DNA of 64,000 bases, taken from Anaerolineaceae bacterium. Its GTDB lineage: Bacteria > Chloroflexota > Anaerolineae > Aggregatilineales > Phototrophicaceae. The number at the start of each line of letters is the position of its first letter. Position 1 is the first letter of the stretch. The stretch is taken from assembly GCA_002702065.1 (NCBI GenBank), contig NZXX01000011.1, positions 1-64,000 on the forward strand, given 5' to 3'. Under the pieces are notes generated by a model, which saw only the letters and a program-made list of their open reading frames with translations, did not search any database and was not told where the DNA came from. This document shows, in pieces, positions 42,052-51,198 of the stretch. Made by a program: the position numbers and the translations under genes.

Positions 42052-42077
42052 CTGCTGGCGGCGGATAACGTGATGCC

Positions 42078-42092
42078 TAGGGGCTGTCCCTA
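42078..42092. repeat. Short palindrome TAGGG-GCTGT-CCCTA
   Basis: 5-bp arms, 5-bp centre, between the second MalG gene and the hairpin pair. The TAGGGAC...GTCCCTA style resembles the palindrome at 58574-58593. Confidence 0.35.
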
Positions 42093-42112
42093 CACCACCT
42101 TTGTAACGGTTG

Positions 42113-42982
42113 CTACGCTTTGACCGCGCCGCTGGTCAGGCCCTGCGTGAAGTATTTCATGGCGACCGTGAACAGAATTAACTGCGGCAGCGACGCCAGC
42201 AGGAAACTGGCCGCGCCAGAGACGGGACCAAGCCGGTTGAGGGCCAGCATGACGGTGCGCACGTCCTGCGGCAAAATCAGGGCAGGCCACACCAGGTCGC
42301 TGTAAAACGTCAGGAAGTTGACGATACAGACGGTGATGAGGATGGGCCATGCCATCGGGATAGCGATCCGCCGCAGCGCCTGAAGCTCGGATGCGCCGTC
42401 GATGCGGGCCGCTTCGAAGATTTCCGGCTCATGGCTCTGGAAAAAGGTGGTAATCAGGAAGATGGCAAAGGCCTGTCCGCTGCCGATATAGAACAGGATC
42501 AGCCCGTGCACCGTGCCCTTCAGGTCCCACTGCACCGCCAGAATGAAGTTGGGCGTCAGCAGGATGGCCGGGGGCACCATGATGAAGGCCAGTATCGCAT
42601 AGAAAATGAGGTTCTTGCCGGGGAAATTGATGCGAACCAGCGCATACGAGGCGGGACATGCAAAAACGAGAATGCCCACCAGTGAACTGCCGATGATCAC
42701 CAGCGTATTGATCATGGGTTGGCGCAGATAGGCCCAGGCCCAGCGGTAATTATCCCAGTAGAGGGGCAGCGGCAAGGCCCAGAAATCGACCTGCACCGCC
42801 AGCCGGGGCCGCAGCGAAATGCCCAGCGTAATCAGCATCACGAACATCGACAGAAACAGGAATGTGATGAGCAGTGAATACTGAATCAGCCGGGCAAATG
42901 ACACTCGATGGGACAACCACGCCCGAAACGAGAGCGTGGCTGTCATGATGCGTTGGCCGTAGCGGATGTCCTGAGACTGCAT
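42113..42982 (-). CDS. Carbohydrate ABC transporter permease, MalG type (second copy)
   Basis: Inner-membrane permease of 289 residues with six membrane segments and the EAA loop EAARIDGASELQALRRIAIPMAWP that contacts the ATPase. The C-terminus LPQLILFTVAMKYFTQGLTSGAVKA is the typical MalG/CUT1 ending. It is clearly paralogous to the permease at 46366-47268: the EAA loops and C-termini are nearly the same. Its start lies one base after the stop of the glycoside-hydrolase-like gene (TAA-ATG), so it is translationally coupled. No second MalF or binding protein accompanies it, so it may pair with the propeller-fused permease as an alternative subunit. Confidence 0.9.
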   Translation of the reverse strand: MQSQDIRYGQRIMTATLSFRAWLSHRVSFARLIQYSLLITFLFLSMFVMLITLGISLRPRLAVQVDFWALPLPLYWDNYRWAWAYLRQPMINTLVIIGSSLVGILVFACPASYALVRINFPGKNLIFYAILAFIMVPPAILLTPNFILAVQWDLKGTVHGLILFYIGSGQAFAIFLITTFFQSHEPEIFEAARIDGASELQALRRIAIPMAWPILITVCIVNFLTFYSDLVWPALILPQDVRTVMLALNRLGPVSGAASFLLASLPQLILFTVAMKYFTQGLTSGAVKA

Positions 42983-45007
42983 TTACTCCACCACGATAGC
43001 CGCGTGGATGTGCAGACGGTCCAGCGTGGCGATGATGGTGCCATGCTGGTAGGTCCATTTGAAAGCGCCGTCCTCGAAGGCCAGGCCCACGCTGGTTGGA
43101 GGGGTTGCCCGGTCGATCTCGACGGTGATGGGTCCGATCTGCGGGATTTCGTCAATCGCGCCAGCGCTGGGGCTGTTCGGCAGGCCCGATGTCAGGTTGA
43201 TGAGATGCACCAGCGTGCGGTCATCCTTCTGACGCAGGACCATATCGACGCCGGTGGGTCCGCTATAACGGATGGGCAGCTTGCCGGTGATCTGCTGCGC
43301 CAGCTCGCCGATGAACTCGCTGATGAGCGGGTAGCGGGTGTCATAGAAGAAGCCGAACACATCGCAGGGAATATAGGCGACGGTGCCTTCGCCGTATTGA
43401 TTAATGGTCGCGGCGGCATATTCTGTCAGATGTGTATCCAGCCGCGCCGTCTTGAGCACCCGGCCATTGCTGATCGCGCTGGTGGGCTTCAGCATCCGCC
43501 ACGTTTTGCTGTAGATCGGTGCTGCGCCGCTGCGGGCGGGCACGTGATAATCGACGTCTTCTTCAACCGTGATGCTTTCCGCGCCGATGAAGTCCGCGCC
43601 GAAACGGTCATACACTTCGGCCCCGGTCAGCAGCAGACTGCCGCCTTGCTCCACATACTGCTTGAGCGCCTGCACCATGTCTTCGGACATGTTAAAGCGT
43701 TCCGGCACGACGATGAGCTTGAAGTCGTTGATGCGCGGCAGCAGCGCCCATTCGTCCAGAATGTCGACGCCGAAGTGATTCTCCAGCAGGGCGAAGGTCG
43801 CCGCCTGCACGGGTGTGCCGCGTTCGCGGGGCAAGGGGAAGGGCCGTTCAAAGTCGGTGTAGTAATGATGTTCGGAGTGCAGCACCGCCACCTGCGGGAT
43901 AGTTTCGGTGTTCTGGCACAGTTCGCGCCGTTTCTGTACAAATTCGCCGACTTCGCCCATGCGGGACATGCGCCAGGGTACCAGATCGCCATCGCGCAGC
44001 TTGCCGCCATGTTCGTAAATCTGGACACTGCCGCCCATAGCCAGTGTGACCGAGGCTTCCTGCTGGAGCATCTGCACCGGTTTGAAAACCCAGGGCATGC
44101 GCCAGTTGTGCAGCGGGCCGATTTTGTAAAAGCCCCACAGCATGATGTCCCAGTGTTTGCCACGGGTGGAGATAAAGCGGGTTTCGCAGCGGCTGCCATC
44201 CATACCCCACACCCAGACATTATCACCGCTGATCCAGTCCGTTGGGACGTTGGGTTCGCCGGGGTGGCGGAAGGTCTGGAGCCAGTTGGAGCAGATGCGA
44301 ACGTTCGAATTATGGTCGTGGACGACATCGCAGTAATGCGTGACGTAGTTGTGGAAGGCGTCGCGCTGGAACTGCATCCACGTGTTCCAGTTCGGGTCGC
44401 CGACCTTGTCCGGAATCTCGGTGATGCCGGTTTGTTCGGCGAAGGCTTTTTTGGCGGTGTCGCTGTAGTCGGCATTCACCGCCCAGATTTCGCCATCTAC
44501 CCAGAAACCATCGACGCCATAGCGGTCGACCAGTTCCAGCATCTGCGGGATAAGCAGTTTGTCGGCATAGGGGCCGAAGGGCGACATGATGCCATTGCGC
44601 GGCGGGAAGGAACTTTCCGCAACGTTGCCGTCGAGGATTGTGCCGTCTTTCTCCACGACGCACCATTCCGGGTGCTTCATCGAGGCGGCTGTATCCGAAA
44701 TGCCGGAATAGTGGCAGTGCAGCGGGATACCCAGTTCGCGGGTCGCGGCGCGCCAGCCGGCCATCGCATCGTTGACGGTGCCGGGGCTGACGGTGGCATC
44801 CGGCACTTCGCTGAACCAGCTTGTCATGCCGGGGTGGCCCTTGCAATCGGTCTGTACCCACTGTGGCTTCATCAACTTCAGCAGCGGGATCAGGGTTTCC
44901 GGGTCGGCACGTGTCCCCAGGTCGGTGTCATTGGCGTTGGCGTGGAGATCGTAGTGCAAGCCAAAGTACAGCTCGTCGCCATACCATTTATTGTTTGAGT
45001 CTGCCAT
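42983..45007 (-). CDS. Glycoside-hydrolase-like protein (TIM barrel plus amidotransferase-like domain)
   Basis: A 674-residue protein with no signal peptide. The N-terminal ~350 residues read as a TIM barrel of the alpha-L-fucosidase/GH-A-like kind: WVQTDCKGHPGMTSW, LHCHYSGISDTAASMKHPEW and RYGVDGFWVDGEIW, the last a plausible catalytic-acid strand end. Residues ~390-560 resemble the beta-galactosidase trimerisation or glutamine-amidotransferase-like fold (VAVLHSEHHYY, FKLIVVPERFNMSEDMVQALKQYVEQGGSLLLTG). A beta-sandwich closes the protein. Position in the sugar ABC cluster points to breakdown of the imported glycan. Exact family and bond specificity are unknown. Confidence 0.68.
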   Translation of the reverse strand: MADSNNKWYGDELYFGLHYDLHANANDTDLGTRADPETLIPLLKLMKPQWVQTDCKGHPGMTSWFSEVPDATVSPGTVNDAMAGWRAATRELGIPLHCHYSGISDTAASMKHPEWCVVEKDGTILDGNVAESSFPPRNGIMSPFGPYADKLLIPQMLELVDRYGVDGFWVDGEIWAVNADYSDTAKKAFAEQTGITEIPDKVGDPNWNTWMQFQRDAFHNYVTHYCDVVHDHNSNVRICSNWLQTFRHPGEPNVPTDWISGDNVWVWGMDGSRCETRFISTRGKHWDIMLWGFYKIGPLHNWRMPWVFKPVQMLQQEASVTLAMGGSVQIYEHGGKLRDGDLVPWRMSRMGEVGEFVQKRRELCQNTETIPQVAVLHSEHHYYTDFERPFPLPRERGTPVQAATFALLENHFGVDILDEWALLPRINDFKLIVVPERFNMSEDMVQALKQYVEQGGSLLLTGAEVYDRFGADFIGAESITVEEDVDYHVPARSGAAPIYSKTWRMLKPTSAISNGRVLKTARLDTHLTEYAAATINQYGEGTVAYIPCDVFGFFYDTRYPLISEFIGELAQQITGKLPIRYSGPTGVDMVLRQKDDRTLVHLINLTSGLPNSPSAGAIDEIPQIGPITVEIDRATPPTSVGLAFEDGAFKWTYQHGTIIATLDRLHIHAAIVVE

Positions 45008-45080
45008 GTTGTGCGCTTTCGTGTGAGTCCTTTTGGATCAGCAAAATCAGATTAGGGAATGAATATCCCGCCGTCACCAA

Positions 45081-45156
45081 ATACCTCACCCCGTCTCACT
45101 TTGCTTGCCACCCCTCAAAGGGGACAGACAATCGCAGGTTGGCAAGGGTGAGGTAT
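45081..45156 (-). repeat. Dispersed palindromic element, copy 2 (reverse orientation)
   Basis: Perfect 11-bp ends ATACCTCACCC/GGGTGAGGTAT. The minus-strand reading matches copies 1 and 3: CTTGCCAACCTGCG after the left end and AAGTGAGACGGGGTGAGG at the right end. It lies between the PhyH gene and the glycoside-hydrolase-like gene inside the minus-strand cluster. Confidence 0.7.
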
Positions 45157-45203
45157 CTGAATCTGCCGGGATTTCTGAACTCATCTTCCTCAGCTGGTGC
45201 GAG

Positions 45204-45980
45204 CTACCGTTCCTCGACGGGTTCGCCGCGCAGCCAGCGCCAGGCATTGCGCCACATGACGCGGTGCTTGTAGGCGGCGGTCTGGTCGTCGATGGCCAGC
45301 CAGGTCGAGCCAACCCCCAGGTACATGCTTGAATCCGGCGTCGTGTCCCAGCTTGGTTGAGTCGGTTCGGTGGTGCGGTCGAACAGGAACTTGAGCATCC
45401 GGCGGTGTTTGCCGCTGGTGTTGTGCATCCAGGCATGCCAGATATCGTAATGCGTGATGGCGACGGTGCCCGCCTTGACGGACAATGCGACCTGATCCTT
45501 GAAGTTCATGTAGGTGGACATCAGCGCGGTGGGGGTGTTGTGATACTGTGTGCCGGGCAGCACCACCGTCGGCCCCATATCTTCGGTTACGTCCTGCGGG
45601 TAATACATCGCCAGCACGCGCCAGATCTGATGATGACGCACGTTCAGGCTGTCCTGATGCCAGTGGCCGCCGCGCGCGCCGGAGCCGGAGTAGTGGCAGT
45701 GGCGGTGCGAGTTCATCTTGAAGTCTTCGCCCAGCAGGCTCATGAGCGCGCCGCGCACCTTGGGATGATCGTAGACTTTTTGCAGGTCCGGCACTTCGTC
45801 GAGAATGTCGTCATTCGGGTTGCCGCGCCGGGCCATGACTGCGTCAATCTGTTCGCAGATCGATTCGTGGAAGGATGCCGGAAAATCTGTCTCGACCAGC
45901 ATATAACCGTTGACGATAAATGCCTGAACGCCGGCATCATCCAGCAGTTCAGCTTCGGGGGTTTTTACCATGTCCGTCAT
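45204..45980 (-). CDS. Phytanoyl-CoA dioxygenase (PhyH) family oxygenase
   Basis: Predicted Fe(II)/2-oxoglutarate-dependent oxygenase, 258 residues. The facial triad is visible as H108-x-D110 in GHWHQDSLN and a distal His near 182 in HYDIWHAWMHN, with the following Arg pair (KHRRML) that binds 2-oxoglutarate. Length fits the family. The first four bases overlap the end of the upstream small gene (ATGA type), so both are co-translated within the sugar transporter cluster. PhyH-type enzymes are often found beside CUT1 transporters in environmental bacteria; the substrate is unknown. Confidence 0.83.
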   Translation of the reverse strand: MTDMVKTPEAELLDDAGVQAFIVNGYMLVETDFPASFHESICEQIDAVMARRGNPNDDILDEVPDLQKVYDHPKVRGALMSLLGEDFKMNSHRHCHYSGSGARGGHWHQDSLNVRHHQIWRVLAMYYPQDVTEDMGPTVVLPGTQYHNTPTALMSTYMNFKDQVALSVKAGTVAITHYDIWHAWMHNTSGKHRRMLKFLFDRTTEPTQPSWDTTPDSSMYLGVGSTWLAIDDQTAAYKHRVMWRNAWRWLRGEPVEER

Positions 45981-46363
45981 TCCAGCACCTCCTCAATTTT
46001 CTGCAAAATAAATTCGTAGCCAACATAATCCAGTTCGCGGTCGTTGAACGGCGCCATCTGCTGCGGGAAATGAATCACCTGCCAGCCGTCAACAATGGCG
46101 TCGTGTACGGTTTTGTAGGGCCAGTCGTCGCGGGTGCGCAGGGTGTCTTCGAAACCGGCTACCGGCTCGTGTTCGGCCATGCCGATGATGGGGGACTGCA
46201 CCGAACCGCCACGGGTGTGCAGGTAGAGCAGACGCTGCCGGGGCTGGGCCTTCTGCACAAGCTGCCGCAGCGATTCCAGGTCGGTTGTCTGTACGCCGCC
46301 GTTGCTCAGATGCGCCTCGGCTGATTCCAGCCAGGTTGCAATGCTGTCTTTCAGGGTACTCAT
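45977..46363 (-). CDS. Hypothetical protein in the sugar transport cluster
   Basis: Encodes 128 residues, acidic, cytoplasmic by appearance: no signal peptide or membrane helix. Recognisable stretches are a helical N-terminus (STLKDSIATWLESAEAHL) and a mixed alpha/beta C-terminal half (RDDWPYKTVHDAIVDGWQVIHFPQQMAPFNDRELDYVGYEFILQK). The last segment is reminiscent of small proteins encoded beside MalG permeases, but I cannot name a family. It starts 2 bp after the MalG stop and overlaps the PhyH start by 4 bp, so it belongs to this operon. Confidence 0.7.
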   Translation of the reverse strand: MSTLKDSIATWLESAEAHLSNGGVQTTDLESLRQLVQKAQPRQRLLYLHTRGGSVQSPIIGMAEHEPVAGFEDTLRTRDDWPYKTVHDAIVDGWQVIHFPQQMAPFNDRELDYVGYEFILQKIEEVLE

Positions 46364-46365
46364 GG

Positions 46366-47268
46366 TTAGCCTTTCACTGCGCCAGAGGTCAACCCCTGGA
46401 TGAAGTATTTCATGGCAAAAACGAACAGAAATAGCTGCGGGATGACGGCGATACTGTAACCCGCCGCACGAATGCCCAGGTCGGGCCGGGCATCAAACTC
46501 GCCGATCTGCTGGTCGAAGTTTTGCAGCGCGATCATGAGGGTTTGTTCGCTGCGGGGCAGCATCAGGCTGGGCCAGATCAGGTCGCTGTACATGCTCAGG
46601 AAGTTGAGGATAGCGACGGTCATGATGATGGGCCAGGCCAGCGGAATCGCTACGCGCAGCAGCGCCTGAATCTCGGACGCGCCGTCGATGCGGGCTGCCT
46701 CAAACATCTCTTTATCGAGGTTGAGGAAAAAGGTGGTAATGAGGAAGATGGCGAAAGCCTGTCCCCCGGCGATATAGAACACCACCAGCCCCCACAAAGA
46801 TCCGCGCAGACCCAGCTCATTAGCCAGAATGAAATTCGGCGTTAGTTGAATGGGACCGGGAATCATGATGAGGGCCAGCACCAGCACCAGGATCAGCCTG
46901 CGACCCGGAAACTTGACGCGGGCCAGCGCATACGACGCCGGGCAGGCAAGGGCGGTAATGCCGACGATGGAGACAAAGGCAACGCCAATCGTCCGCAGCA
47001 TTGGGCCGATCAACGCGCCGAACGCCTGCTGGTAATTGACGAAAGTGGGCGGTACTGGCAGGCCCCAGAAATCCACATAGATGAGGGCCGTTGGCCGCAG
47101 CGACATGCTGAACATGATCACCAGCACAAAGAAGGTCATGATCAGGAAGGTGATCAGCATCGCATAGATGGCCATCTTGTTCGGGTTGATGCCGCGTGCA
47201 TGCAGTCGCTCGAACAAAGTCGGCGCGCCAATGGATGATGTGTGTACGGTCGTGTCAGTTTTTTGCAT
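46366..47268 (-). CDS. Carbohydrate ABC transporter permease, MalG type (first copy)
   Basis: Inner-membrane CUT1 permease, 300 residues, six membrane segments, EAA loop EAARIDGASEIQALLRVAIPLAWP. The N-terminus carries a 30-residue cytoplasmic extension. It lies 14 bp downstream of the propeller-fused MalF gene and is followed immediately by the small hypothetical gene. With the solute-binding protein and the MalF fusion it should form the importer; the ATPase is absent and is probably a shared MsmX/UgpC-type subunit encoded elsewhere. Confidence 0.92.
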   Translation of the reverse strand: MQKTDTTVHTSSIGAPTLFERLHARGINPNKMAIYAMLITFLIMTFFVLVIMFSMSLRPTALIYVDFWGLPVPPTFVNYQQAFGALIGPMLRTIGVAFVSIVGITALACPASYALARVKFPGRRLILVLVLALIMIPGPIQLTPNFILANELGLRGSLWGLVVFYIAGGQAFAIFLITTFFLNLDKEMFEAARIDGASEIQALLRVAIPLAWPIIMTVAILNFLSMYSDLIWPSLMLPRSEQTLMIALQNFDQQIGEFDARPDLGIRAAGYSIAVIPQLFLFVFAMKYFIQGLTSGAVKG

Positions 47269-47282
47269 GACAGCCTCCGGAA

Positions 47283-49307
47283 TCAGTCATTATCCAGCGC
47301 TATGGCGAAGCGCTTGTTGCCGACAAGTACGAGGGTCCCGATGAAGACGATGATGAACAGAATCGCCCCGATAGCAGACGCATAACCGAATTCGCCCTCG
47401 GCAATGCGGAAGTACATTTGCAGGCCGGGCACATAGGTGGCGATGCCGGGGCCGCCGCGTGTAAAGACGAAGATATGCTCGAAGCCGCTGACCGCGCCGT
47501 TGAAGGCGAAGAACACCAGCAGCATGGTCTGGGGCCGCAGCAGCGGGAAGTCGATGCGCCAGAAACGCACCCACCAGTTCGCGCCGTCGATGCGGGCTGC
47601 CTCGAACAATTCCGAGTTGATGTTGAGCAGGCCGCCCATGTAGATCAGCAGGGGGAATGCGCCGATCCAGGGGAAGCCCGCGCCGATAATGGCCCACAGG
47701 GCGGTTTGTTCGTTGGCCAGCCAGGCGGTACTGGCATTGACGCCAAAGACCTGCAACAGCCGGTTGAGCAGACCGTCGTAGGGGTCGTATACCATGCGCC
47801 ACATATAGACGATCACCAGCCCCGGCACGACTGCGGGCAGCAGGTACAGGGTGCGGAACAGGTAGCGCCGGCCTTCGTTTTTCAGCCAGAAGATCAGTTC
47901 CGCAATGAGCAGCGGCATGGTGATCACCTTGATGATGTTGGTGATGACGATCAGCACCATGTTGCCGAAGCCGATGCCGAAGAAGCGATCCTGTGTCAGA
48001 ATGCGGATATAGTTATCCAGCCCGATAAACTCGACCACGCCGCCCGCCGAAAAGTTGGTGAAACTGTAGTAGATCGCCATGAAGGCCGGGTAGTAGCCGA
48101 AAACCAGGATCAAGATCAGCGAGGGCAGCAGCAGGAAGTACCCGATGCGCCCGCGCCACATGCGGAACAATTGCTTGCCCGTGCGTGACCGCAGTTTTTC
48201 GATGGTGTAGACGGCTGCAATGATGAGCGCCAGAACGGTACCGAGGTTAAAGGCGAGCTGGGCTGTCTGGACCTGCTGGGCCGCGCCTGCGCCGCTGAGC
48301 GCTGCGGGGTTGAGCGTCTGCCAGTTGCCCCGGCGTGGCACGATGATCTTCTGGCCGGTTTCCAGTGCGTAGATGCCTTCGATGTTCGAGTCCGCCACGG
48401 TCATGGTCAGCATCGGTTCGCCGCTGCTGTTGACTGCGTACAGGTCACCTTCAGAGTCACCGGCAAAATAGGTGTCGGTGGTGCTGTCATAATTGAGGCC
48501 GCGTAACTGGTAGCCCGTGACATTGACTTCCCAGCTGACCTCGCCCGCGCTGTTGATGAGGGACAGGTTGCCGCGTTCGTCGCCGACCAGCACGCCGCCT
48601 TCATCGACCGCGATCAGTTTGGTGATGGGCCGCGAGACAGTGGTCGACCACAGCTTTTCACCATCGGCCAGCGAGATTGCACCGGTACGGGCGTTGGCTG
48701 TGCCATAAAACGCCGTATCCGCCGACGCATCCAGCGCGCTGATCGTGAATTCAACACGGGTGGAAAAGTCGGGTTCGGTTGCGCCATAGGCATAGCGCGT
48801 CACCCAGTACTGGTCGCTGAACGGCCCGATGCCATGCCCGACAAGGAAACCATCTTCACCGAGCGCCTTCAGGCCGACGACGCGCCCGTTGACGGCTAGC
48901 GGTTCGCCCTGCACATTCAACTGCGCATCGAGCATCGTGATCTGGCCGTCTGACGTGCCGACATAGATGGTCGAGTCATCCGGTGTTGCGATAATACCGG
49001 TAATGGGGGTGGTGAAGGGGGCTTCGGCCACCACTTCGCCATCATTCAACAGCAATAACTGATTGGAAAGGGTGCCGACCAGGGCACGGTTGGGGTCCAG
49101 AAAGTGGACAATGCCGTAATCATCACTGTTTTCGGTGCGGCCTTCCAGCAGGGTGGTGCTGTCGCCGCCCAGTGCTGCCAGCAGTGCCACGTTCCCGGCC
49201 ACAGCCAACACCAGCAGGATAACCAGTGCGATGATCCCTACCCGGTTATAGCGGCGTTCGGCCCCCGCCGCCAGTGGCAGCATATCCTGACGAGGCGTTG
49301 TATCCAT
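47283..49307 (-). CDS. MalF-type permease with an inserted N-terminal beta-propeller domain
   Basis: A 674-residue fusion. Residues 1-20 are cytoplasmic; 21-48 form a membrane helix; about 60-345 is an extracytoplasmic PQQ/WD40-like beta-propeller with repeats such as STIYVGTSDGQITMLDAQ, GTANARTGAISLADGEKLWST and FAGDSEGDLYAVNSSGEP; a second membrane helix (~358-378) leads into a normal MalF-type permease with EAA loop EAARIDGANWWVRFWRIDFPLLRP (E near 569). MalF of E. coli has a periplasmic P2 insert, but not a propeller. ATG 49307 was chosen for the GAGGAAG site; the frame opens at 49406. The propeller may sense or hold a ligand next to the channel. Confidence 0.85.
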   Translation of the reverse strand: MDTTPRQDMLPLAAGAERRYNRVGIIALVILLVLAVAGNVALLAALGGDSTTLLEGRTENSDDYGIVHFLDPNRALVGTLSNQLLLLNDGEVVAEAPFTTPITGIIATPDDSTIYVGTSDGQITMLDAQLNVQGEPLAVNGRVVGLKALGEDGFLVGHGIGPFSDQYWVTRYAYGATEPDFSTRVEFTISALDASADTAFYGTANARTGAISLADGEKLWSTTVSRPITKLIAVDEGGVLVGDERGNLSLINSAGEVSWEVNVTGYQLRGLNYDSTTDTYFAGDSEGDLYAVNSSGEPMLTMTVADSNIEGIYALETGQKIIVPRRGNWQTLNPAALSGAGAAQQVQTAQLAFNLGTVLALIIAAVYTIEKLRSRTGKQLFRMWRGRIGYFLLLPSLILILVFGYYPAFMAIYYSFTNFSAGGVVEFIGLDNYIRILTQDRFFGIGFGNMVLIVITNIIKVITMPLLIAELIFWLKNEGRRYLFRTLYLLPAVVPGLVIVYMWRMVYDPYDGLLNRLLQVFGVNASTAWLANEQTALWAIIGAGFPWIGAFPLLIYMGGLLNINSELFEAARIDGANWWVRFWRIDFPLLRPQTMLLVFFAFNGAVSGFEHIFVFTRGGPGIATYVPGLQMYFRIAEGEFGYASAIGAILFIIVFIGTLVLVGNKRFAIALDND

Positions 49308-49479
49308 AAACACTTCCTCTAGTTCGAAACAACAGTCTATACAACGCGGTGGCCCATGATGAACCGGTCTGTTACCGAAACTTCCCAGGGGAGTGCGAAT
49401 CTGCACTGCCGTCGAGCCATGGGCCCCAGTATGAGGGGATAAGCCGAGGCCTATCCCCGTGTGCTATCAGTTGGCTGCG

Positions 49480-51042
49480 TCAGCTGCCCGGCTGACGTGA
49501 AGGATTGTCCAGGTCTTCGTTGGTCAGGTTGATCTGTTCCAGAATCTGGTCGAATTTGGTTTCGACGAGGTTCTGAAGCTGTGCCGCTGTTTCTTCCGGC
49601 GTGATCGTCCCTTCAAGACCCTGCTTCCAGATTTCGCGGGCTTCTACCTGAATGTCCGCGCCGCCCCACGACAGGAACTCGCTGGGGAAGGTGGCTTCGG
49701 CGTTGCCCAGGAACTGGATGTTATCGAACAGGACCTGAATTTCCGGCGGATCCTGCACGTCCATGATGCGCAGCGGACCAGAAGCGCCGCCACCATTGGC
49801 GATGCGGGCTTCGTTGTAAGGACCGTACCCGGCCTTGGACAGCCAGAACATGACAAAATCCAGTGTCAGATCGGTCTGGGCCTGGCTCTTGTCCACAATG
49901 CTGACATATTCACCCGTTGAGGATTCCACGGTCTTGGCCTGTGTCAGCACCAGTTCGTGCTCAATCGAGGGCATCTCGAATGTGCTCCAGCCAAACGACT
50001 GGACATCATCCGGCGACAGCCCCAGTTCTTCCAGACGTTCCGCGGTCATGTCTTCCATGTCGCGCTGGAGCGAGGGCAGGGCCCAAGTGCCGTTGAACAT
50101 GATGGCGGCCTGCTGGGCGATGAAACGTGGGTACGGGTCGCCGATGACGAAGAAATCTGCAACCGCGTGTTTCGGGAACACCAGCGAGGTCTGGCGCACG
50201 ATTTCGGCGACCTGCGGCGTATCGAAACGCAGCACACCATCGCGGACTGCCTGGTAGTAACGCTGGCGGTTGTAGGTGTATTTGGTGTGGATGAACGGAT
50301 CAGCCGGGTCATAGGTGAAGCTGCCGTCAAGATCCGGGTTGTAGTTCCAGTCCCCAGGCTGGGCACGGACGGTTTCCACCCAGTCAATATGGAACTGATC
50401 GAAGCCGACATGCTTCAGCCACTGCGGCACCTGCCACTGATAATTGGCGGTCACGCAGGCCATTTCCGGTTTGGCTTCGGCGATTGCATCGCAAACCGCA
50501 CCGAATTCTTCCCAGGTTGTGGGCGGTTCCAGGCTCAGCTCTTCAAAGACGTCGGTGTTGTAGAACCAGTTGATGTGCACCGCGCGGGTGGGCACCATAA
50601 TGCGTTCGCCAAAGGTGTTCTGGCCGCGATAGAAATCCCAGTCGATGTCTTCGGCCCACATACGGTCGGTGTGCGGGTTGGTCAGGAACCGAACGGTATC
50701 GAAGTTCAGGTAGCCCTGATAGTTGCCGAAGTAGTTGCCGGAAACGATGTCCGGGCGCGGGTCATCAACGGCGAGCTGGGTCCCCAGCCATGCCGGATAT
50801 TCTGCTGCGCCAAGGCCGGGATTTTCCCAGATCACCTCGACGTTCGGGCGAATCTCGTTGTAGGAAGCAATCAAAGCATCAACCGCTTCCTGGGGCGGGT
50901 TGTCGCCCAGCATCGAGATAACAATCGTGCCGGTCATACTTTCGTCGACTTCGGCCTGTGCCAGCACGCTGAAAGGTGCAATCGACAGGACCAGCAGCAG
51001 AATAAAAAACAAGAGTGTTAAACGAGACGTGGTCTTGCGCAT
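49480..51042 (-). CDS. Extracellular sugar-binding protein of the ABC importer
   Basis: A 520-residue solute-binding protein. The N-terminus is a signal peptide (RLTLLFFILLLVLSIAPFSVLAQA) without a lipobox cysteine. The mature part shows the SBP-1 layout: TGTIVISMLGDNPPQEAVDALIASYNEIRPNVEVIW, VPTRAVHINWFYNTDVFEELSLEPPTTWEEFGAVCDAI, and AAIMFNGTWALPSLQ. It is longer than the usual 420-450 residues. GGGAG lies 8 nt before ATG 51042. First gene of the transport operon and downstream of a LacI regulator. Ligand unknown; context suggests an oligosaccharide. Confidence 0.9.
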   Translation of the reverse strand: MRKTTSRLTLLFFILLLVLSIAPFSVLAQAEVDESMTGTIVISMLGDNPPQEAVDALIASYNEIRPNVEVIWENPGLGAAEYPAWLGTQLAVDDPRPDIVSGNYFGNYQGYLNFDTVRFLTNPHTDRMWAEDIDWDFYRGQNTFGERIMVPTRAVHINWFYNTDVFEELSLEPPTTWEEFGAVCDAIAEAKPEMACVTANYQWQVPQWLKHVGFDQFHIDWVETVRAQPGDWNYNPDLDGSFTYDPADPFIHTKYTYNRQRYYQAVRDGVLRFDTPQVAEIVRQTSLVFPKHAVADFFVIGDPYPRFIAQQAAIMFNGTWALPSLQRDMEDMTAERLEELGLSPDDVQSFGWSTFEMPSIEHELVLTQAKTVESSTGEYVSIVDKSQAQTDLTLDFVMFWLSKAGYGPYNEARIANGGGASGPLRIMDVQDPPEIQVLFDNIQFLGNAEATFPSEFLSWGGADIQVEAREIWKQGLEGTITPEETAAQLQNLVETKFDQILEQINLTNEDLDNPSRQPGS

Positions 51043-51155
51043 GAGTCAATCTCCCAAAATTTAACTTGGATACAAATGCCGGTGTGTCTAGCGTGTTTCG
51101 TCAGCCGCATCACCCCCTTTCAAAGTGCCCTGAGTGATTGTTGTACCAATTATAA

Positions 51156-51186
51156 ATTATAATTCATACAGTCCGAATAATGCCAA
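51156..51186 (-). promoter_or_regulatory. Possible promoter of the sugar transport operon
   Basis: Minus-strand TTGGCA (51186-51181) and TATAAT (51161-51156) with a long 19-bp spacer; a second TATAAT lies at 51154-51149. The overlap TTATAA-A-TTATAA is itself palindromic. Confidence 0.35.
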
Positions 51187-51198
51187 TTTATGTTTTCT

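Noticed and set aside
42908..44998. 696-codon plus-strand open frame
   Set aside because: Shadow of the minus-strand glycoside-hydrolase-like gene; residue mix (His/Ala/Val/Asp-rich) is typical of antisense frames in GC-rich DNA.
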